Positions 48,320 to 56,506 of a stretch of 64,000 nt of DNA are shown here, piece by piece (the first letter of the stretch is position 1; each line of letters begins with the position of its first letter). The stretch lies in NCBI GenBank assembly GCA_049274895.1, contig JBASTM010000022.1, positions 1 through 64,000 on the forward strand, read 5' to 3'. This DNA comes from JACQLN01 sp049274895 (lineage in GTDB: Bacteria; Patescibacteriota; Minisyncoccia; JACQLN01). The notes below the pieces were generated by a model. The model was not told the DNA's origin. It saw only the letters and a list, made by a program, of their open reading frames with translations, and did no database searches. The position numbers were made by a program, and so were the translations under genes.

Positions 48320-49963
48320 TTAGTAATCCTCCATCCCGCCGGCTGGCATATGGGGAGTTTCTTTTTTATCGGGAATTTCCGTGACCGCGGCGCCGACCGT
48401 TAGGTAATTGGCCGCCACCGAGACGGCGTTGATAAAAGCTGTTTTGGTAACTTTAAGCGGATCCACAATGCCATAATCCTTGAGATTACCAATGGAATTG
48501 GTCAGAGCGTTAAAACCGATCCAGTTGGAATTGGGCTTGGCTTTGGCCTGCATCAGCTCGGCCATAACCTCTTCGGGCGATTCGCCGCTGTTTTCAATAA
48601 TGGCTTCCACCGGCGCGCTAAGAGCTTTCGCCATAATTTTGGCCGCGGCCGCGGCCACCGGCGAATCTTTTTTGGGTTTCACCTCATGTTTTAAGACGAT
48701 ATTAAATAAAGCCATGCCGCCGCCGGGCACAATGCCCTCTTCCATAGCCGCCTTGGTGGCCGCTACGGCATCTTCGACTCTCTGTTTGAGTTCCTTTTGG
48801 GCCGCTTCAGTGGGCGCGCCTACTTTTATTATAGCCACCCCCCCGGAAAGCTTGCCCAAGCGCTCTTCCAGTTTTTCTTTATCAAAATCCGAAGTGCTTT
48901 CGGCTATTTGGGCTTTGATCTGTTTGATTCTTTTTTCAATGGCCGATTTATTACCAGCGCCGCCAATGATAGTGGTATTCTCTTTGGTGGATACGACCCG
49001 CTTGGCTTCACCCAGCACATCAATATCCACCGTATCCAATTTTAACCCTTTTTCCTCGCTGACCACTTCCCCGCCAGTCAAAACAGCAATATCTTCCAGC
49101 ATTTCCTTGCGCCGGTCGCCAAAACCGGGCGCTTTGACCGCCAGAGCATTGAACGTGCCCCGGATTTTGTTGACTATCAAAGTGGCCAAAGATTCACCCT
49201 CAACTTCATCAGCAATGATAACCAAATTTTTCTTGCCGGATTTAGCCAGTTTTTCCAAAAACGGCAGAATCTCATTTAAGGCCGATATTTTTTTGTCGGT
49301 TATCAAAATCAATGGATTTTCGTAGACGGCCTCCATTCTTTCGGCGTTGGTTATCATATATTGCGAAATATAGCCGCGGTCAAACTGCATGCCTTCCACA
49401 ATCTCGTGCGAACTGCCGATGGTATTGGCATCTTCCACCGAAATCACGCCGTCTTTGCCGACTTCATCCACCACCTCGGCGATAAGCCGGCCGATGGTTT
49501 CATCCTTGGACGAAAGCGTGGCCACTTCCTGAATCTTTTTGGTGTCGCTCAAAAGTTCGCGCTGGGTCTCCAAGCTTCTGATCACGGCCTCGCTGGCCGC
49601 CTTAAACTCACTGGCGAGTTGGATAACATTAAAACCGCCCTTGCGAATGGATTCTTCGCCAGCTTTGATCATAGCTTGAGCCAGCACCACCGCGGTGGTA
49701 GTGCCGTCGCCCACATTGGTATTGGTTCTGTCGGCGGCTTGCTTGATAAACTCCGCTCCCATGTTCTCGTATTTGTCGGCGAGTTCAATCTCTTTGGCCA
49801 CGGTTACACCGTCAAAAGTGACCTGCGGCGCGCCGTAGCTTTTTTCTATAATTACCGCCCGGCCGCGCGGGCCCAAAGTCATCTTGACGGCTTCGGCCAG
49901 TTTATCGATGCCCCGCCGCATCGCCGTTCTGGCGTTTTCGTTAAAAAGTATTTGCTTTGCCAT
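48320..49963 (-). CDS. groL: Chaperonin GroEL
   Basis: The 547-aa protein is a full-length Hsp60: MAKQILFNENARTAMRRGIDKLAEAVKMTLGPRGRAVIIEKS, VGDGTTTAVVLAQAM (with catalytic Asp), apical domain segments and VEDAVAATKAAMEEGIVPGGG. It refolds proteins in the double ring with GroES. The C-terminal tail is PAGGMEDY, without the repeated GGM of E. coli. groES lies 115 nt upstream on the same strand; the spacer holds an AT-rich ACAAATTTACAAATT stretch and a GCCTGCC palindrome (50031-50052). Confidence 0.97.
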   Translation of the reverse strand: MAKQILFNENARTAMRRGIDKLAEAVKMTLGPRGRAVIIEKSYGAPQVTFDGVTVAKEIELADKYENMGAEFIKQAADRTNTNVGDGTTTAVVLAQAMIKAGEESIRKGGFNVIQLASEFKAASEAVIRSLETQRELLSDTKKIQEVATLSSKDETIGRLIAEVVDEVGKDGVISVEDANTIGSSHEIVEGMQFDRGYISQYMITNAERMEAVYENPLILITDKKISALNEILPFLEKLAKSGKKNLVIIADEVEGESLATLIVNKIRGTFNALAVKAPGFGDRRKEMLEDIAVLTGGEVVSEEKGLKLDTVDIDVLGEAKRVVSTKENTTIIGGAGNKSAIEKRIKQIKAQIAESTSDFDKEKLEERLGKLSGGVAIIKVGAPTEAAQKELKQRVEDAVAATKAAMEEGIVPGGGMALFNIVLKHEVKPKKDSPVAAAAAKIMAKALSAPVEAIIENSGESPEEVMAELMQAKAKPNSNWIGFNALTNSIGNLKDYGIVDPLKVTKTAFINAVSVAANYLTVGAAVTEIPDKKETPHMPAGGMEDY

Positions 49964-50030
49964 ATTACAACCGACACTAATTACGAATAGACACGAATTT
50001 ACAAATTTACAAATTATCTATTAGTGTCAT

Positions 50031-50052
50031 TCCTGCCTGCCGGCAAGCAGGC
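50031..50052. repeat. GCCTGCC-family palindrome between groES and groEL
   Basis: TCCTGCCTGCCGGCAAGCAG plus GC differs at two positions from the perfect 22-bp palindrome at 8395-8416. Confidence 0.7.
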
Positions 50053-50078
50053 GTGTGTATTAGTGTATTGGTGTCGCG

Positions 50079-50369
50079 CTATTCTAAAATCGCAAGTATA
50101 TCGTCCTCTCTCGCAATCAAGTATTCCTTACCTTCAATTTTAATTTCACTGGGACCGTATTTGGTAAATAAAACCACATCGCCTTTTTTGACGGCGGGTT
50201 TGATGAGCTTGCCGTCATCATACTTGCCCGGCCCAACCGCCAAAACTTTACCTTGTTCCGGCCGCTCTTTATCCACCGTATCCGGCAGATATATGCCCGA
50301 CTTGGTTTTTTCTTCTTTAGACATGGGTTCTATCAGCACCCGGTCGGATAATGGTTTGATCTTGATCAT
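50079..50369 (-). CDS. groS: Co-chaperonin GroES
   Basis: The 96-aa protein has the GroES frame: IKPLSDRVLIEPMSKEEKTKSGIYLPDT, the mobile-loop region, GKVLAVGPGKYDDGK and GDVVLFTKYGPSEIKIEGKEYLIAREDDILAIL. It caps GroEL. It is the first gene of the groES-groEL unit. Confidence 0.96.
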   Translation of the reverse strand: MIKIKPLSDRVLIEPMSKEEKTKSGIYLPDTVDKERPEQGKVLAVGPGKYDDGKLIKPAVKKGDVVLFTKYGPSEIKIEGKEYLIAREDDILAILE

Positions 50370-50449
50370 ATTTATAAAATTATCACTCTAACTATGTGAT
50401 TGATAATGTTAGCAACTACCTAAAAGGGAGTCAAGGGCCTTACGGGCCA

Positions 50450-50716
50450 AATAAAAACCTCCGGACTTTGATTCGCCGGAGGGAGAAAGCTGGGACCGGG
50501 GAAGCACGAGGATGAGGACCCTCACACCTTGTCGAAGGGTGCAAGAGTTGCGTGTTCTCGTAACCTCCCCGGCCCAGTGGGCTGGAGTAAAGGAGAAAGG
50601 AAAACTCCAACCCCTCAACCGGCTTGTTTGCCGCCATCAAACCCCTAGCGCTTACCTGGGGAGGGCAAGGATCCGGTGGGGAATCCGGAGGCAAAAACTT
50701 CCGGCTGAGTTTGAAG
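50450..50716 (-). ncRNA. Candidate structured non-coding RNA with own promoter and terminator
   Basis: On the minus strand TTGACA (50752-50747) and TATAAT (50730-50725) have a 16-nt spacer. About 265 nt later CCTCCGG/CCGGAGG (50479-50459) is followed by TTTTTATTT. The transcript is GC-rich with nested stems, for example CCGGGGA..CGAG with CTCG..TCCCCGG (about 50573-50494) and GGAGT/ACTCC (about 50605-50584). The only long frame (50440-50694) runs through the terminator stem and has no protein character. It does not show RNase P, tmRNA or SRP motifs. The leader begins AGTTCTTCAAA, as at 56372-56382. Confidence 0.55.
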
Positions 50717-50750
50717 AACTATTTCAATTATACATACCCTATCAACTCTG

Positions 50751-51848
50751 TCAACTGGGGCTGGACCGGAACGTCTGCTCCACAAACCGGATGATCTTAC
50801 GCTCGGTGTGCCAGTCGTCGGGCAGAGGAAAGGATTGCTCTTGAAAATGGTGCAGATCTTGCTGTGTCAAAGGATCGTTTATAAGCATATTCAGGCGCAC
50901 CTTCAAGCTCAACAGACCCGAAACCTTAAAGGCCCCGCCCAACTCGGCCACAAACCATTTTTCTTGGCCGCTTTGCGCCCTCATCCGCGCCCGCACACCT
51001 TCATCGTCCAAATAAATGCCCGGCACGCGGGCATAGGCGCCGGCGATGGAAATGTTGGTGGCGCTGGCATAGACCATCACGTCGGCCGCGCCAGCAATCC
51101 GGGAACCCTTCCAGACACTGGTGTCATTGGTAACTCCGGTCCAGACACTCTCCAACATCTTGGAACGCTCGGCGAAAGCGCGCTCAAAACGTTCCTGGTC
51201 GCCGGGCTTATCGGGATTCGGTTTTTCACCGGGATGCTGGCCGAAAGCCAGGATGACATTATCCATACCCCGCATAGCCGACACGACTACACTTATGACA
51301 CGGTTATTCTCCTCGGGGTCTTTGCTTCCTATGAGACCAACCACTTTGTCGTTTTGATCCAGACCAAACATTGCCAGTCCGCCGCCAACCACTTTCCGCA
51401 TCCTGGCCCGCCAGTTTTCGGCCTTGGCCGCCATCAGAGTTTCATACTCCACTCGCCACTGCGGCGGCGGGCCGAGGTAGACCGAACCGGGGTAGCCGAA
51501 CTTTCGGGCATCGTCGGCACCTGATGGTAAAGCCAAAAAAACCAACTTGGCTTTCGGAGCCCAATCCTTGGCCTTGGGATTAAGACAAGCCCCGGGCACA
51601 TCTTCAAACACGTACCATGGAATGTTGTGTTCGCGGCAGATCTCGGCAAAAGCCAGTTCCTGTTCCGGCTCAAAACTGGAAAGACCGGTGATCATAGCGT
51701 CCAAACCGACCATATTGCTGTCCTGAGCTAGACCGCGCTCCTGTTTGATGAACAAGGCAGTATCATGCCTGGCCGCTTTGGCAGCCCCCACCAAAAGACT
51801 CATAGCATCGCCGCCGGCGTTGTCAAAACAGTAAAACCCGATCTTCAT
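50751..51848 (-). CDS. Unknown protein, possibly GT-B-fold glycosyltransferase-like
   Basis: The 365-aa protein has two Rossmann-like halves: MKIGFYCFDNAGGDAMSLLVGAAKAA with LDAMITGLSSFEP first, and KVVGLIGSKDPEENNRVISVVVSAM, VILAFGQHPGEK and AADVMVYASATNISIAGAYARVPGIYLD in the second. The SATNISIAGAYARVPGI end resembles the sugar-nucleotide-binding part of GT-B enzymes and UDP-GlcNAc 2-epimerases, but I cannot name a family. AAAAGGAGG precedes the ATG and AGTTCTTTCAAA is in the leader, so it is of the accessory type. Confidence 0.5.
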   Translation of the reverse strand: MKIGFYCFDNAGGDAMSLLVGAAKAARHDTALFIKQERGLAQDSNMVGLDAMITGLSSFEPEQELAFAEICREHNIPWYVFEDVPGACLNPKAKDWAPKAKLVFLALPSGADDARKFGYPGSVYLGPPPQWRVEYETLMAAKAENWRARMRKVVGGGLAMFGLDQNDKVVGLIGSKDPEENNRVISVVVSAMRGMDNVILAFGQHPGEKPNPDKPGDQERFERAFAERSKMLESVWTGVTNDTSVWKGSRIAGAADVMVYASATNISIAGAYARVPGIYLDDEGVRARMRAQSGQEKWFVAELGGAFKVSGLLSLKVRLNMLINDPLTQQDLHHFQEQSFPLPDDWHTERKIIRFVEQTFRSSPS

Positions 51849-51912
51849 CTACGCCTCCTTTTACTAGGGTTTTGAAAGAACTTCAGAGGTTACATTGTAT
51901 ATAATTTACGTA

Positions 51913-54795
51913 TTATTTGTCAACCCCGCTGAGCGGGGTCAATGATTTCCGGAGAAAGCGGCCGGTGTGGCTGGTTTTGAACCGGCTGATTTCTCGCAAC
52001 GTGCCTTCGGTTACTACTTTGCCTCCCCCATCCCCACCTTCCGGGCCAAGGTCAATAATCCAATCAGCCGTGCGGATAACGTCCAAATTATGTTCTATCA
52101 CCAAGACCGTATTGCCTTTTTTTACCAACAAGTGTAAGACGTTCAAAAGTTTGCGAATATCGTCAAAATGAAGGCCGGTAGTGGGTTCGTCCAGAATATA
52201 TAAAGTCTTGCCGGTGTCACGGCGCGAAAGTTCGGTGGCCAGTTTGATGCGCTGGGCCTCGCCGCCGGAAAGCGTGGTAGCCGCCTGCCCCAGTTCCATA
52301 TAGCCCAAACCGACTTCCAACAATGTGCCCAGTTTTTGTTTTAAGACGGGAATATTTTTGAAAAACTCGGCGGCTTCTTCCACCAGCATCTTCAAAACCT
52401 GAGCGATGTTTTTGCTTTTGTATTCAATTTCCAACGACTCCCTATTATAGCGCGTGCCGTGGCATTCTTCGCATTCCACATAAACGTCGGGCAAAAAATG
52501 CATCTCTATTTTTCTCACGCCTTGGCCCTCGCACGCCTCGCAGCGCCCGCCTTTGACGTTAAAACTGAACCGGCCGGGCTCAAAGCCGCGCACCTTGGCT
52601 TCTCGCGTGCTGGCAAATAAATCGCGTATCGGACTAAACGCTCCGGTGTAGGTGGCCGGATTGGAACGGGGTGTCCGGCCAATAGGGTTTTGATCCACCA
52701 CCACCACTTTATCCAAATTTTCCCAGCCGGTAATTTCAGCAAACTTTCCCGGAGTGTCTTTGGCGCCATAAAATTTCTGCAGCAAAAATTTGGCCAAAAC
52801 GTCGTTGACCAAGCTGGATTTGCCCGAACCGGAAACTCCGCTCACCGCCACAAACTTGCCCAGCGGGATTTTTACCGTGATGTTTTTTAAGTTATTTTCC
52901 GCCGCACCTTTGATTGTCAGAAATCTTGTATCTTGTAACTTGAAACTTGTAACTTGAGATTTATTTGAAAATTGAGAATTGTAATTTGGAATTTTCAACC
53001 TTCCCGACAGATATTTACCCGTGATAGACTCAGACCGTTTGAGTTGTGCCGGCGTGCCCTCAAAAACTATTTTCCCACCGTGCCTGCCCGCCCCCGGGCC
53101 AACATCTACCACCCAATCGGCACTGACAATAGTCTGCTCGTCGTGCTCCACCACAATCACCGAATTGCCCAAGTCGCGCAGCTGCTTTAAGGTCTTTATC
53201 AAGCGGGCTTGGTCGCGCTGATGCAAACCGATAGAGGGTTCGTCCAAAATATATAAAACACCCGTCAGGCCGGAGCCGATTTGCGTGGCGAGGCGTATCC
53301 GTTGGGCCTCGCCGCCGGAAAGCGTGGCCGACGATCTTGATAAGGTCAGATAATCTAAACCCACATCCAGCAAAAATTCCAAACGGCTTAAAATCTCTTT
53401 TATTATTGGTTGAGTTATTTTTTGTTCAGAAGGGCTTAGCTTGGCGCTCTTGACCCCGGAAAAGAACTCTTTGGAGGCCTGTATGGATAAAGCTGCTACA
53501 GTGCTGATATTTTTACCCAAAAACTTAACGGCCAGCGCCTCGGGTTTTAGACGCGCGCCTTGGCAGACCGGACAGATTTTTTCCAGCATATAACGCTCAA
53601 TCTCGGCCCGGGTAAAGTCGGATTCGGTGCCTTTGTAACGGCGAAGCAGATTTGTAATCACGCCTTCAAAATCGCCGTCCCGGTCTTTATCGCCGTAAAG
53701 AATTATATCCAGATATTTTTTTTCCATGTCTTTCACCGGCTTATCCACCTTAAACCCGTATCGGCCGGCCAGTTCCTCCACCATGCTCCAATACCAGCCC
53801 TGGTAACCGACGCGGTGGGAAGCCGTGGCCCAGGGGCGGATGGCGCCTTCGGCTAAAGTCAGATTTTTATTGGGGAAAACAAGTTCGGGATCAATTTCCA
53901 AAGTATGGCCCAGGCCGGTGCAGTGCGGGCAGGCGCCGTGGGGGCTGTTAAACGAAAATGACCGCGGCTCAATTTCGGGAAAGTTTAGACCGCAATAGGC
54001 GCACGACAACGATTCGGAAAACAACTCATCTTTTTCTATCCCCTTTCCCCCGTTAATCCCATTTGGTCTTGAAACAATCATCAAGCCGTCGCCCAGCTTA
54101 AGCGCCTGTTCCACCGATTCGGCTACGCGCGACCTAAGATCAGGATCGGATTCAATAGTTACACGATCTATCACCGCTTCTATGGCATGGCGCTTGTATT
54201 TTTCCAGATTGAGTTTTAAGGCCTCTTCCGTTTTATACATCTCCCCGTCCACTCTGACGCGGGCGTAGCCGGTATCGGAAAGTTTTTGAATAACATTTTT
54301 ATGCTCGCCTTTTTGATCGCGAATCAACGGCGCTAAAATAACCAACTGGGTTCCTTTGTTTTTTTTCAAAATCTGGTCGGTGATCTGGCTGGCGCTTTGG
54401 CGCGAAACTAAGCGGTCACACTTAGGGCAATGCGGCCGGCCGGCCCGGGCGAAAAGCAAACGCAAATAATCATAAATTTCGGTAATAGTGCCCACCGTAG
54501 AACGCGGATTTTTGGAAACGCTTTTTTGATCTATGGAGATGGCCGGTGACAAGCCGTCAATGGCATCCACATCCGGCTTATCCATCACGCCTAAAAACTG
54601 CCTAGCGTAGGCCGACAAGCTTTCTACGTAACGGCGCTGGCCTTCGGCGTATAAAGTATCAAAAGCCAGCGACGACTTGCCCGAACCCGAAAGACCGGTA
54701 ATCACCACCAGTTTGTTTTTGGGAATATCCAAACTGACGTTTTTGAGATTATGGACTCGAGCACCCCTGATTTTTATGTGGTTTTGAGCTGGCAT
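51913..54795 (-). CDS. uvrA: Excinuclease ABC subunit A
   Basis: The 960-aa protein is full-length UvrA: IKIRGARVHNLKNVSLDIPK, Walker A GLSGSGKSS and GVSGSGKSS, zinc modules CPKC...CPVC and CEACEGQG...CEECHG, two LSGGEAQR signatures and DEPSIGLHQRD/DEPTTGLHFDD. It recognises bulky DNA lesions with UvrB. Residues about 600-625 (52921-52995) hold a low-complexity insert encoded by ACTTGTAACTTGAAACTTG-type repeats. The ATG at 54795 is preferred: TATAAT lies 9 nt before it, inside the longer open frame. It diverges from uvrC; uvrB is not in the window. Confidence 0.96.
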   Translation of the reverse strand: MPAQNHIKIRGARVHNLKNVSLDIPKNKLVVITGLSGSGKSSLAFDTLYAEGQRRYVESLSAYARQFLGVMDKPDVDAIDGLSPAISIDQKSVSKNPRSTVGTITEIYDYLRLLFARAGRPHCPKCDRLVSRQSASQITDQILKKNKGTQLVILAPLIRDQKGEHKNVIQKLSDTGYARVRVDGEMYKTEEALKLNLEKYKRHAIEAVIDRVTIESDPDLRSRVAESVEQALKLGDGLMIVSRPNGINGGKGIEKDELFSESLSCAYCGLNFPEIEPRSFSFNSPHGACPHCTGLGHTLEIDPELVFPNKNLTLAEGAIRPWATASHRVGYQGWYWSMVEELAGRYGFKVDKPVKDMEKKYLDIILYGDKDRDGDFEGVITNLLRRYKGTESDFTRAEIERYMLEKICPVCQGARLKPEALAVKFLGKNISTVAALSIQASKEFFSGVKSAKLSPSEQKITQPIIKEILSRLEFLLDVGLDYLTLSRSSATLSGGEAQRIRLATQIGSGLTGVLYILDEPSIGLHQRDQARLIKTLKQLRDLGNSVIVVEHDEQTIVSADWVVDVGPGAGRHGGKIVFEGTPAQLKRSESITGKYLSGRLKIPNYNSQFSNKSQVTSFKLQDTRFLTIKGAAENNLKNITVKIPLGKFVAVSGVSGSGKSSLVNDVLAKFLLQKFYGAKDTPGKFAEITGWENLDKVVVVDQNPIGRTPRSNPATYTGAFSPIRDLFASTREAKVRGFEPGRFSFNVKGGRCEACEGQGVRKIEMHFLPDVYVECEECHGTRYNRESLEIEYKSKNIAQVLKMLVEEAAEFFKNIPVLKQKLGTLLEVGLGYMELGQAATTLSGGEAQRIKLATELSRRDTGKTLYILDEPTTGLHFDDIRKLLNVLHLLVKKGNTVLVIEHNLDVIRTADWIIDLGPEGGDGGGKVVTEGTLREISRFKTSHTGRFLRKSLTPLSGVDK

Positions 54796-54839
54796 AAGTG
54801 TGCTATTATACACCATAAAAACGGATATATCCAGACTTT

Positions 54840-56246
54840 ATGAGGACTATAGTTAAAAAACTGGCCAAAATGCCATCCCAGCCCGGAATTTACTTGTTTA
54901 AGAACAGTTCCGGAGAAATCATATACATAGGCAAATCGGGCCATCTAAAAAACCGCGTGCGAAGCTACTTCTCCCACTTCGCTAAAGTCTTCGATCCTGA
55001 GGTCTCAGACCGAAGGGCTTCGCGGGACAAGCAAAAAGTAGCTAGATTTTTTAGTCCAACAAAAAATAAAATGCTCCAAGAAATTGCCGATGTGGAAATT
55101 ATTAAAACCGAATCCGAAATAGCCGCGCTGATTAAAGAATCCGAACTGATTAAAAAACATAAGCCCAAATTTAACGTTCTGATGCGCGATAGCAAAAACT
55201 ATCTCTATGTGGGATTTTCCAAAGAAGAATTCCCCAAAATAATCTTAACCCATCAACCCCAATTCTTAACTACCCACTACAAACTACTCACTACTCACTA
55301 CATCGGCCCCTTCACCGACGGCACCGCCGTTAGAAAATCCCTGCATATTTTGCGCGAGATATTTCCCTACTGCACCTGCAAGCAGAAACATAATGTTAAA
55401 TGCCTCAACGGCCACCTGGGCCGGTGTTTGACTTTCTGCTGCCTCAAAAAGACCAGCGCTATACCTCGAGCATACGATCGTAAGCTCGCGGTATTAGAAC
55501 GGTACAAAGGAAACATCAGGGCTATAAAATCAATTCTCTCCGGGCGAAGCCAGGTTTTGCTTAAAGAATTAAAAAAAGAAATCAAACAAGCCATAAAACT
55601 CCAAAATTTTGAAAATGCCCAAGAATTAAAAAATAAAATCATGAGTTTGGACGAAGTGCTTAAACACGCCCGCGTGCTGACCGAAAAACCAGAGGTCCAA
55701 TCGCCCGCTATCTTCAAAGACGACCGGCCGGACTTCAAATTGCTGGGGTTAAAATCCAATCCACAAAGAATAGAAACATACGACATCTCTAATCTCCATG
55801 GCCAGGCAGCGGTCGGCTCTATGGTGGTTTTTGAACTCAAAAATGATGGATCGTATCGGCCCAACAAAAACGAATACCGTAAGTTCAAAATCAAAACCGT
55901 CTCCGGCAGCAATGACCCGGCTATGCTGGCCGAGGTAATCAAGCGCCGCCTAAACAACAATTGGCCATGGCCACAATTGATTATTGTTGACGGCGGCCGG
56001 ACACAGCTCAACGCCGCCTTAAAATCGCTGGGTTCCAAAAAAATCAGAATTATTGGCTTGGCTAAAAGACTGGAGGAGATTTATCTGCCGGAAAGGCCGG
56101 AACCGGTGCTGGCCCAAAAATTCGGCCAGAGTTTGAAACATCTTTTCCAGGCCATCCGCGACGAGGCCCATCGTTTCGCTTTAAGCTACCACCATAAACT
56201 GCGCCATAAAACCATATCCGGAACAGATTTGACAAAAAAGAGTTGA
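54840..56246 (+). CDS. uvrC: Excinuclease ABC subunit C, short form with inserted repeats
   Basis: The 468-aa protein has the GIY-YIG nuclease (PGIYLFKNSSGEIIYIGKSGHLKNRV), the UVR motif (KLQNFENAQELKNKIMSLDEVL) and the RNase H-like nuclease (ETYDISNLHGQAAVGSMVVF, LIIVDGGRTQLNAAL, AIRDEAHRFAL). The C-terminal helix-hairpin-helix pair of standard UvrC (about 600 aa) is missing. Three stretches look inserted: residues about 50-65 (palindrome 54989-55015 and following), about 140-155 (ACTACTCACTAC repeats, 55264-55300) and about 208-219 (34-bp palindrome 55461-55494). All keep the frame. It cuts DNA on both sides of a lesion. Confidence 0.93.
   Translation: MRTIVKKLAKMPSQPGIYLFKNSSGEIIYIGKSGHLKNRVRSYFSHFAKVFDPEVSDRRASRDKQKVARFFSPTKNKMLQEIADVEIIKTESEIAALIKESELIKKHKPKFNVLMRDSKNYLYVGFSKEEFPKIILTHQPQFLTTHYKLLTTHYIGPFTDGTAVRKSLHILREIFPYCTCKQKHNVKCLNGHLGRCLTFCCLKKTSAIPRAYDRKLAVLERYKGNIRAIKSILSGRSQVLLKELKKEIKQAIKLQNFENAQELKNKIMSLDEVLKHARVLTEKPEVQSPAIFKDDRPDFKLLGLKSNPQRIETYDISNLHGQAAVGSMVVFELKNDGSYRPNKNEYRKFKIKTVSGSNDPAMLAEVIKRRLNNNWPWPQLIIVDGGRTQLNAALKSLGSKKIRIIGLAKRLEEIYLPERPEPVLAQKFGQSLKHLFQAIRDEAHRFALSYHHKLRHKTISGTDLTKKS
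54989..55015. repeat. Palindrome with CTGAG/CTCAG core inside uvrC
   Basis: CTTCG..CTGAG-GT-CTCAG..CGAAG is translated as FDPEVSDRR. A close relative lies after pncB (15816-15842). Confidence 0.6.
55461..55494. repeat. 34-bp palindrome inside uvrC
   Basis: Fifteen of 17 positions pair around the centre between 55477 and 55478; the arms start ATACCTCGAGC. Same length and arm words as the murG element (37941-37974). The centre CATACGATCGT also occurs in the palindromic site at 48220-48230. Confidence 0.75.
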
Positions 56247-56281
56247 GGGTATTTAATTAAGATAAAGCTTGGTTCTTTTTT

Positions 56282-56355
56282 GGGGGCTGACTCTGTAGCT
56301 ATCGGCGCAGTGAAACGGTCCGGGTAATCCCCTTGCCCGGACCGCCTCAGCCCCC
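56282..56355 (+). promoter_or_regulatory. Stable two-stem hairpin in front of the small-protein gene
   Basis: GGGGGCTGA (56282-56290) pairs perfectly with TCAGCCCCC (56347-56355), and inside it GGTCCGGG (56317-56324) with CCCGGACC (56336-56343). No T-run follows; TATAAT follows instead (56357-56362). It may be a small structured RNA, an RNA that ends uvrC transcription, or a DNA element. Confidence 0.5.
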
Positions 56356-56362
56356 TTATAAT
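56333..56362 (+). promoter_or_regulatory. Promoter of the small-protein gene
   Basis: TTGCCC (56333-56338) and TATAAT (56357-56362) with an 18-nt spacer; AGTTCTTCAAA follows in the leader, identical to the leader start of the candidate ncRNA. Confidence 0.5.
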
Positions 56363-56480
56363 AAATCTAGCAGTTCTTCAAAAAATAAAGCTCACCCGGG
56401 ACAGAAAGGAGATAGCAAACAAAGGAGAGAGATCCCGCCAGAGCTAATCATCCCACGTAGTTGGGGCAATAAAACAACTT

Positions 56481-56505
56481 CCTATTTTCTAAGGGGAAAA
56501 ATAGG
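56481..56505 (+). promoter_or_regulatory. Start-site hairpin presenting the ribosome site in its loop
   Basis: CCTATTTT (56481-56488) pairs with AAAATAGG (56498-56505), leaving AAGGGGA in the loop, directly before the ATG at 56507. Confidence 0.45.
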
Positions 56506-56506
56506 A

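Noticed and set aside
49361..49990. Plus-strand frame of 209 codons over groEL
   Set aside because: It is fully antisense to the conserved chaperonin sequence.
50440..50694. An 84-codon minus-strand protein gene in the candidate ncRNA
   Set aside because: It has no ribosome site, runs through the terminator stem and has no recognisable protein pattern.
50450..50716. RNase P RNA, tmRNA or SRP RNA at this locus
   Set aside because: The P4-type core, the tRNA-like ends with tag frame, and the SRP GNRA/apical motif are all not found.
56282..56355. tmRNA 5' end because of the GGGGCTGA start
   Set aside because: The complementary strand is only 60 nt away, with no T arm, tag frame or pseudoknot region.
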